From contig CALBUB010000092.1 of NCBI GenBank assembly GCA_937967955.1, positions 1 through 17,883 on the forward strand: 17,883 bases of DNA. The letters are read 5' to 3'. This DNA comes from an uncultured Bacillota bacterium. Its GTDB lineage: Bacteria > Bacillota > Clostridia > Tissierellales > Tepidimicrobiaceae. Of this stretch, positions 12,999 to 17,883 are shown piece by piece (the first letter of the stretch is position 1; the number at the start of each line of letters is the position of its first letter). Below the pieces are notes generated by a model. It saw nothing but the letters and a program-made list of their open reading frames with translations, searched no databases and was not told the DNA's origin. Made by a program: the position numbers and the translations under genes.

Positions 12999-13751
12999 AT
13001 GATATTTATTAAGACACCAGAAGAAATTGAAAAGATGAAAAAAGCTGGGGAACTTTTGGCAAGGACCCATAAGGAAATTGCCAAAATAATAAAGCCTGGC
13101 ATAACTACCTATGAAATAGATCAGTTTGTAGAAAGCTTTTTAGAAGAAAATGGTGCAACAGCTGAACAAAAAGGTTATAAGGGCTATCAATACGCCACAT
13201 GTGCCTCCATCAATGATGAAATATGCCACGGTTTTCCAAGAAAGGAGCCCCTAAAGGACGGGGATATAGTCACCATAGATATGGTAGTAAATATAGATGG
13301 GTGGCTGGCAGATTCTGCTTGGACTTATCCAGTAGGGAATATATCTGAGGAAGCAAAGAAACTATTAGAGGTAACAAAGAAGGCCCTATATTTAGGAATA
13401 GAAAAGGCAGTAGTTGGCAACAGAATTGGGGACATATCCCATGCTATACAGACCTATGTGGAAGGAGAAGGCTTTTCTGTAGTTAGGGATTTTGTAGGCC
13501 ATGGAATAGGAAGAAATATGCACGAAGATCCACAAGTGCCACACTTTGGCCGTCCAGGTAGGGGACCTAGATTGATGGAAGGCATGGTAATAACTATTGA
13601 GCCTATGGTTAATGTAGGCAGGTATGAGTGTACTATAGATCCCAATGGTTGGACTGCCAGGACCATAGATGGTAGTCTATCAGCCCAGTATGAACACACT
13701 ATAGCCATTACAGCTGATGGCCCAATCATATTAACAGAACAAGAAGAATAA
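12999..13751 (+). CDS. map: Methionine aminopeptidase, type I
   Basis: 250 residues. The enzyme removes the initiator Met from nascent proteins with small second residues. All five metal ligands are present: Asp94 and Asp105 (TIDMVVNIDGWLADSA), His168 (GHGIGRNMHEDP), Glu201 (TIEPM) and Glu232 (QYEHT), plus the active-site His77 (EICHGFP). There is no N-terminal SH3-binding zinc-finger extension. ATG 12999 (MIFIKTPEEIEKM) was preferred to ATG 12990, since AAAGGGA (12983-12989) is nine bases upstream of the former but abuts the latter, and the shorter N-terminus is the family norm. It is not in the usual ribosomal-protein operon position, so a second map copy may exist elsewhere. It probably shares a transcript with the TPR gene and ends at a strong hairpin. 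Confidence 0.96.
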   Translation: MIFIKTPEEIEKMKKAGELLARTHKEIAKIIKPGITTYEIDQFVESFLEENGATAEQKGYKGYQYATCASINDEICHGFPRKEPLKDGDIVTIDMVVNIDGWLADSAWTYPVGNISEEAKKLLEVTKKALYLGIEKAVVGNRIGDISHAIQTYVEGEGFSVVRDFVGHGIGRNMHEDPQVPHFGRPGRGPRLMEGMVITIEPMVNVGRYECTIDPNGWTARTIDGSLSAQYEHTIAITADGPIILTEQEE

Positions 13752-13768
13752 GCTAAATAAGGCAAAAG

Positions 13769-13810
13769 GACGGTTTCTTGTCTTGGTAAAGATAAGGAAA
13801 CCGTCTTTTT
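13769..13810 (+). terminator. Intrinsic terminator after map
   Basis: Outer stem GACGGTTTC / GAAACCGTC continues inward as TTGTCTT / AAGATAA (one G-T pair and one bulged G) to a GGTA loop. It is followed by TTTTT. Confidence 0.92.
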
Positions 13811-13827
13811 ATCTTATTTAAAACTAC

Positions 13828-13856
13828 TTGAAGCTTATTTCCTTTTAATATACAAT
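13828..13856 (+). promoter_or_regulatory. Promoter candidate for the MATE gene
   Basis: TTGAAG (13828-13833), a spacer of exactly 17 bp, and TACAAT (13851-13856). It lies 32 bases before ATG 13889 and just after the map terminator. Confidence 0.6.
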
Positions 13857-13888
13857 ATTTTCTAACAATATATGGATTGGAGGTAGAA

Positions 13889-15250
13889 ATGGACAGGCAC
13901 TTAAACTTGACAGAAGGAAAGATTACAAGCACCTTAGTCAAACTAGCAATGCCTATTATGGCTACTTCCTTCATACAGATGGCCTATAGTCTAACTGACA
14001 CCATGTGGTTAGGCAGGTATGGTACAGAAGCTGTTGCAGCAGTAGGGACTGCAGGAAACCTTCTGTGGTTTGGTTCAGGCCTTATATTAATAAGCCAGGT
14101 AGGTTTAGGAGTAAGTGTTGCCCATGCCTACGGCAGGAAGGATATGGAGGAAGTTAAAAAGTATATATCTAGCGGCTTACAGCTAGATATATTTATTGCC
14201 CTTTTATATTCCTTATTTTTAGTCTTATTTAGGAAGCAGATAATAGGCTTTTTTAACCTAAACCAGCCAGAAGTAATTAAAATGGCAGAAAACTATTTGG
14301 GAATAGTAGGCCTTGCTATTATATTCCAATTTTTGAATCCTATATTTTCTACCATATTGAACAGTGGAGGAAATAGTGTTACCCCCTTTAAATTAAACAC
14401 TATAGGCTTAATTAGCAATATGCTTTTAGACCCTATTTTGATATTTGGTTTTGGACCTATTCCCTCTATGGGTGCAATAGGGGCTGCCATTGCCACTGCT
14501 TTTGCACAATTTTTAGTAACAATAGGCTTTCTTTATGTGGGCAAAAGGAATGGGGAAATCTATTCAAAAGTTAAGCTATTAAAAAAGCCAGATTTACAGT
14601 TGATTAATAGGATTATAAAACTAGGAGTACCACCTTTTTTGCAAACGGCTATCCATGCTAGTATAAGCATGGTCCTTACAAGATTTATAGCCAACTTTGG
14701 AGATGTGGCTGTGGCAGTATTAAATGTAGGCTCTCAAATTGAATCTATTGCTTGGCTGTCTGCAGAAGGCTTTTCTTCAGCCATATCAGCCTTTATAGGA
14801 CAAAATTACGGAGCAAGGAAAAAATATAGGATTAAACAAGGCTACAAAAGGGGTATGCAGATATTGGGCACCATAGGTTTTTTTGCATCCCTCTTATTGA
14901 TATTGGCTGCAGAACCCTTGTTTAAAATTTTTACTCCTAAGGATCCTATAGCCATAAAAGAGGGTATAAATTATTTGAGAATATTAGGCCTATCCCAATT
15001 TTTCATGACCACAGAAATAGGAACTGCAGGAGCCTTCAATGGCTTAGGAAAGACCCTGCCACCAACCCTTATTGGAATCATATTCAATATACTGAGAATA
15101 CCTTTAGCCATGTGGCTTAGTAGCACTTCCCTAGGGCTATTAGGCGTCTGGTGGTCCATTACCATATCTAGCATAATAAAGGGCACCATATCTCCAGCCT
15201 TATATGTGTACCTTTTGAGAAACAAATTGGAGCTTATAATGGACTATTAA
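13889..15250 (+). CDS. MATE family multidrug/metabolite exporter
   Basis: 453 residues and about 12 membrane helices in two similar halves, as in the MATE family, which exports cationic drugs or metabolites in exchange for Na+ or H+. Typical blocks: KLAMPIMATSFIQMAYSLTDTMWLGRYGTEAVAAVG at the N-terminus, SGGNSVTPFKLNTIG and NMLLDPILIFGFGPIPSMGAIGAAIATAFAQ closing the first half, then LGVPPFLQTAIHAS and SAISAFIGQNYGA in the second half. ATG 13889 was chosen over TTG 13877, which overlaps the SD GGAGGT (13879-13884). The substrate cannot be inferred. The next gene begins 37 bases on with no terminator, so the two are probably co-transcribed. Confidence 0.94.
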   Translation: MDRHLNLTEGKITSTLVKLAMPIMATSFIQMAYSLTDTMWLGRYGTEAVAAVGTAGNLLWFGSGLILISQVGLGVSVAHAYGRKDMEEVKKYISSGLQLDIFIALLYSLFLVLFRKQIIGFFNLNQPEVIKMAENYLGIVGLAIIFQFLNPIFSTILNSGGNSVTPFKLNTIGLISNMLLDPILIFGFGPIPSMGAIGAAIATAFAQFLVTIGFLYVGKRNGEIYSKVKLLKKPDLQLINRIIKLGVPPFLQTAIHASISMVLTRFIANFGDVAVAVLNVGSQIESIAWLSAEGFSSAISAFIGQNYGARKKYRIKQGYKRGMQILGTIGFFASLLLILAAEPLFKIFTPKDPIAIKEGINYLRILGLSQFFMTTEIGTAGAFNGLGKTLPPTLIGIIFNILRIPLAMWLSSTSLGLLGVWWSITISSIIKGTISPALYVYLLRNKLELIMDY

Positions 15251-15287
15251 TGGGGATGTATAATAATTTTTTTACAGGGGGGATATG

Positions 15288-17156
15288 ATGATTATGCTAA
15301 ATGTAAAAAAAAGTAAGAAGAAAAAGCTTAATTACAATTTGTCTTTATTTTTTGGCAGTATCATATTGCTGGCTATTATACTTATAATGTTTATGGATGA
15401 GAGGCTTATTTCAGCTGATCCCTATTCTCTAGATTGGGGTATAGAATATGTTGTAGACGGAGAAACAATTAAAATAGAGCATCCTGTAAAACCAAATCCA
15501 GTAGATAAATTGGGCACAGATCCTTTAGGGAGGAATGTGCTCAGTATTTTAATTTCAGGAACTAAGACAACTGTGGGTATAGCTTTTATAGCTACCATAT
15601 TAAGGCTTATATTAGGAGTAGGAATTGCCATATATAAAAAGCCTAGGAAAAAATTAAGTCCTATCCAATATCTATTAAGCCTCCTGTTGGGCCTTTTATT
15701 TCCCTATTTCCTTTTAAAGATTAGCTTTTTTAAACAGCTAGAATTAGCTCCAGCCATAATAAGCTATGGTATAGTTATAGGGTTCTTTGGCTGGCTAAGG
15801 GTAGCTGGACAAGTAGCCTTAGAGGGAGAAGCTTATGACAAAACACAAGATAAAAAGCTTTTAATTAAAGCCATGCTTCCTCATATAACCATAAGCTTCT
15901 TTAAAGAAATGGGCCTATCCTTACTTACCCTTTGCTTTTTAGGTCTTTTAGGCATAAGCCTTGGAGTTAGCAAGTATACAAATATAAATACCAGCTGGGG
16001 CTTTATTCCCAACTACTATCCTGATTGGGGAGGCCTTCTTAATATTACTTCCCAGGCAATAAAAAGGGAAGCCTATTGGCTAGTAATTAGTCCCCTCCTT
16101 TTCTTCCTAATAGGGATTTTAGGCTTTTTATTAGTGGCTAGAGGCCTATCTAACAATCTTGAAAGGACTGGCTCCATAATTTCTTCTACCATGAGAAATA
16201 CAATAAACTTTCTATCGCCTATCCAGTACATAAGAGAAATAAAAAGCTTCAGCTGGAATTGGGGAAGGGTAATAGTTAAAAGTCTAATACTTATTACTAT
16301 TCTTTTGCTCATCTTTTCTTCCATAGAGTCAAAAGAAGAGTACCCAATCAATATAGATAGAGCATGGCAGGATTTAGAGTCTATAAATAAAATAGTCCAA
16401 CAATATGGAGCTAATTCTCATGAAGCTAAGGAGAAGATTGCTAAATATATACTAGATGAATTGGAAGCAATATACGGCTTACAGCCAGTTTTTCAAGAAG
16501 GTTTTTCACAAGATATTGAAGATAAGGGAAAAAATATAGCCGGCTATATATGGGGAAGGAGTAGTAATAATCCCCTATTGTTAGTAGTAGATTATGGAAA
16601 GGCCTATTATGAAAACAATACTAGCATAGCCGCCTTATTAGAATTAGCCAGAAGCTTAGGACAGAAGCACCATGAAGGCATGGCCAGCCGTACTATAGTA
16701 TTTTTGTTTGTAGATGGAACTTTAAAAAAGGCTGAGGCACTTAAAAAGGCCATAGGAAATAAGCATATAGAGAGAAGGACCTTTTATTTAGATTTAAATT
16801 ATATTGGATTAGGGGATAAAATTTATATAGATACTTCCACAGTTTTTAGTGGCAACGAAAGGCATTATAGAAATATAAGACTTATTAAGAATAACGCCAA
16901 AAGGTTGAGAATACCAATAAAACAGGAATATTTTTACTATCTATTTGAAAATCCACAGATATTTGTAGACAGCAAGATAGCAGGCCTTCCAATTTCCACT
17001 GTTAGTATAGATGAACACTATGAATACCAGGCCTTAAAGGAATACAATCCTAATATTGTAGATAAGGATAATTTTAGAAAACATATACAGTATATAATGA
17101 ACATAGCCACTGAATATGCCTGGTCTGATAAGCCTTGGCTGGGAGATAGATATTAA
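15288..17156 (+). CDS. DppC-like ABC permease fused to a degenerate M28-peptidase-like domain
   Basis: About 622 residues in two parts (numbering from ATG 15285). Residues 1-290 resemble DppC/OppC dipeptide permeases: membrane helix 18-37, LGTDPLGRNVLSILISGTKTTVGIAFIA (76-103), a weakened coupling loop (EGEAYDKTQDKKLLIKAMLPHI, about 180-201) and the family C-terminus DWGGLL then YWLVISPLLFFLIGILGFLLVARGL. After another helix (327-345), residues 346-623 form an outside domain resembling M28 aminopeptidases: NIAGYIWGRSSNNPLLLVVDYG, LLELARSLG, IVFLFVDGT, YLDLNYIGLGD. Catalytic positions are lost: the usual AHYD His is absent (VVDYG), the DNxSG Asp region reads ENNTS, and the EE pair of FDGEE is TL. 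No DppB, ATPase or binding protein is adjacent. Transport or peptide sensing is possible; it is probably not a peptidase. ATG 15294 is an alternative start. Confidence 0.8.
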   Translation: MIMLNVKKSKKKKLNYNLSLFFGSIILLAIILIMFMDERLISADPYSLDWGIEYVVDGETIKIEHPVKPNPVDKLGTDPLGRNVLSILISGTKTTVGIAFIATILRLILGVGIAIYKKPRKKLSPIQYLLSLLLGLLFPYFLLKISFFKQLELAPAIISYGIVIGFFGWLRVAGQVALEGEAYDKTQDKKLLIKAMLPHITISFFKEMGLSLLTLCFLGLLGISLGVSKYTNINTSWGFIPNYYPDWGGLLNITSQAIKREAYWLVISPLLFFLIGILGFLLVARGLSNNLERTGSIISSTMRNTINFLSPIQYIREIKSFSWNWGRVIVKSLILITILLLIFSSIESKEEYPINIDRAWQDLESINKIVQQYGANSHEAKEKIAKYILDELEAIYGLQPVFQEGFSQDIEDKGKNIAGYIWGRSSNNPLLLVVDYGKAYYENNTSIAALLELARSLGQKHHEGMASRTIVFLFVDGTLKKAEALKKAIGNKHIERRTFYLDLNYIGLGDKIYIDTSTVFSGNERHYRNIRLIKNNAKRLRIPIKQEYFYYLFENPQIFVDSKIAGLPISTVSIDEHYEYQALKEYNPNIVDKDNFRKHIQYIMNIATEYAWSDKPWLGDRY

Positions 17157-17183
17157 AGACGGTGTTTTAATCACCGTCTTTAA
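17153..17183. terminator. Hairpin between convergent genes
   Basis: Perfect 12-bp stem TTAAAGACGGTG / CACCGTCTTTAA with loop TTTTAAT. It overlaps the stop codons of both the permease fusion (plus) and the DUF1667 gene (minus). A T run (17185-17189) follows on the plus strand. Confidence 0.88.
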
Positions 17184-17557
17184 CTTTTTATCCTTTTAAC
17201 TTTTCTCTGGGCTACTACATCAACCCCTAAGCCTAATATATTTTTTATAATCACATCTCCCTTATTAACAGGAGCTGAAACTTCAGTAGAATTGATTATG
17301 TTTAAACACTCTTCAACTTTATTTTTAGGAATTACCCCAGTAGTTTTCACTGGCAAGCGTCCCATAGGGCCATTTCGCAAAAGGACCCTGCCAGTTACTA
17401 CCCTAGAAGGCTTAGTCATTTCATCAATAGCAAAATCTCTACCCCTATTACAGCTGTTTCCTTCTACAGAAAAGCCAGTAGGGTCTGTTGGGTCTTCAGT
17501 TATAATTAATTGGCAACCAATAGGACATATTTTGCATTTTTTTATTACTTTTTCCAT
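17180..17557 (-). CDS. DUF1667 (CxxC motif) protein
   Basis: 125 residues on the minus strand. The Cys pattern is KCKICPIGCQL (Cys8, Cys11, Cys15) then GNSCNRGRDFA (Cys36), followed by PSRVVTGRVLLRNGPMGRLPVKTTGVIPK, the signature of DUF1667/COG3862. The Cys arrangement resembles that at the N-terminus of molybdopterin oxidoreductases and suggests a metal or Fe-S site. In other Clostridia these proteins are usually encoded with a GlpA-like dehydrogenase and a NAD(FAD)-dependent oxidoreductase (NoxE type) in glycerol-3-phosphate operons; neither is next to it here within the window. SD GGAGGT on the minus strand lies four bases before ATG 17557. Its stop codon lies inside the convergent hairpin. 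Confidence 0.88.
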   Translation of the reverse strand: MEKVIKKCKICPIGCQLIITEDPTDPTGFSVEGNSCNRGRDFAIDEMTKPSRVVTGRVLLRNGPMGRLPVKTTGVIPKNKVEECLNIINSTEVSAPVNKGDVIIKNILGLGVDVVAQRKVKRIKS

Positions 17558-17656
17558 TTACCTCCTCTCCTTGATATATACTAATTAGTTTTATAGTTAT
17601 ATGATATTACAAAATTACCCTTAAGTGATAAAAAATTATCTTACATATCAAAATTG

Positions 17657-17665
17657 TGTTATAAT
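17657..17665 (+). promoter_or_regulatory. Extended -10 promoter for the CWC gene
   Basis: TGTTATAAT (TG-n-TATAAT) lies 39 bases before the TTG start at 17705. The -35 (TTATCT, 17636-17641, 18 bp spacing) is poor. Confidence 0.55.
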
Positions 17666-17704
17666 TATTGTAACCTTTTGAAAAAATGTAGGAGAGTGGT
17701 TTTA

Positions 17705-17883
17705 TTGCCATTAAGTGCTGAGGAGAAAATATGTCCAATTTGTGGAAAGCCCAACAATTGCCAGCATGGACAAGACAGCTGTTGGTGTGTAAAAGTAAAA
17801 GTACCAGAATACATAATAGAAATGGTTCCAGAAGATAAAAAAGGGAAGGTTTGCATATGTAAAGACTGTATAGAAAAATATAC
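17705..17883 (+). CDS. Cysteine-rich CWC family protein, partial (3' end outside window)
   Basis: The open frame from TTG 17705 runs off the window after 59 codons. It reads MPLSAEEKICPICGKPNNCQ, then the defining CWC triplet in SCWCVKVKVP, and later KVCICKDCIEKY. Cysteines come as CPIC, C, CWC, CIC and C, a probable metal-binding set as in the cysteine-rich CWC family (often under 80 residues in bacteria), so only a short tail is likely missing. No function is established. SD AGGAGAG (17690-17696) is eight bases before TTG, and no ATG is available before the conserved CPIC, which supports this start. Confidence 0.8.
   Translation, partial: MPLSAEEKICPICGKPNNCQHGQDSCWCVKVKVPEYIIEMVPEDKKGKVCICKDCIEKY

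Noticed and set aside
13454..13765. 103-codon minus-strand open frame antisense to map
   Set aside because: It lies opposite conserved MetAP coding sequence and has no family resemblance, so it is a shadow of the real gene.
14971..15225. 84-codon minus-strand open frame antisense to the MATE gene
   Set aside because: It lies wholly within MATE coding sequence and has no SD or recognisable domain.
1..17883. Defence island or mobile element beyond the CRISPR array
   Set aside because: No cas, restriction, toxin-antitoxin, transposase, integrase or terminal repeats were found. The UvrD-like helicase has no defence partner gene beside it.

Overview
The window reads as a chromosomal segment of an AT-rich, spore-forming, probably anaerobic Firmicute of the class Clostridia (a Tissierella-like lineage is a guess). 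The grounds are purine-rich Shine-Dalgarno (SD) sites before most genes, abundant intrinsic terminators, sporulation-type proteins (a Spo0E-like phosphatase, a GerMN lipoprotein, a CwlC-like amidase), a glutaredoxin-like selenoprotein, and a CRISPR repeat ending in ATTGAAAC, as in clostridial type I-B/III arrays. No phage, transposase or conjugation genes were seen, so this looks like ordinary core/accessory chromosome next to a CRISPR locus whose cas genes and leader lie to the left, outside the window.

Layout. Positions 1-203: the leader-distal end of a CRISPR array, closed by a degenerate repeat that runs straight into an intrinsic terminator. 313-1894: dodecin, an M19 membrane dipeptidase, and an 85-residue selenoprotein read through an in-frame TGA, which ordinary ORF calling misses. 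2064-4721: a CwlC-like amidase with two SPOR repeats, ribonuclease Z, and a secreted L,D-transpeptidase whose SD lies in a perfect 10-bp hairpin. 4749-5480: mostly regulatory DNA around a Spo0E-like gene, plus a convergent 31-residue membrane microprotein on the minus strand. 5482-8134: a DegV-family lipid-binding protein, tRNA-Lys(CTT), a membrane zinc-ribbon protein and a GerMN lipoprotein. 8161-10258 (minus strand): a UvrD-like helicase followed by a 37-residue Lys/Asn-rich small protein. 10414-13751: PAP2 phosphatase, a nitroreductase-like protein, a TPR protein and methionine aminopeptidase. 13889-17156: a MATE exporter followed by a fusion of a DppC-like permease with a degenerate M28-peptidase-like domain. 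17180-17883: a minus-strand DUF1667 CxxC protein and a partial cysteine-rich CWC protein.

How the genes fit together. Most are single genes or pairs bounded by hairpin terminators, so this is a run of small transcription units rather than one pathway. Two themes recur. One is envelope and sporulation biology: amidase, L,D-transpeptidase, PAP2, GerMN lipoprotein, Spo0E-like protein. The other is thiol/selenol and metal-binding cysteine chemistry: selenoglutaredoxin, zinc ribbon, DUF1667 protein, CWC protein. The most unusual items are the permease/pseudo-peptidase fusion, the UPDC selenoprotein with a fitting SECIS hairpin, the two minus-strand small genes, and the SD-occluding hairpin before the L,D-transpeptidase. 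Start codons were revised from the longest open frame wherever SD spacing or family alignment favoured an internal start.
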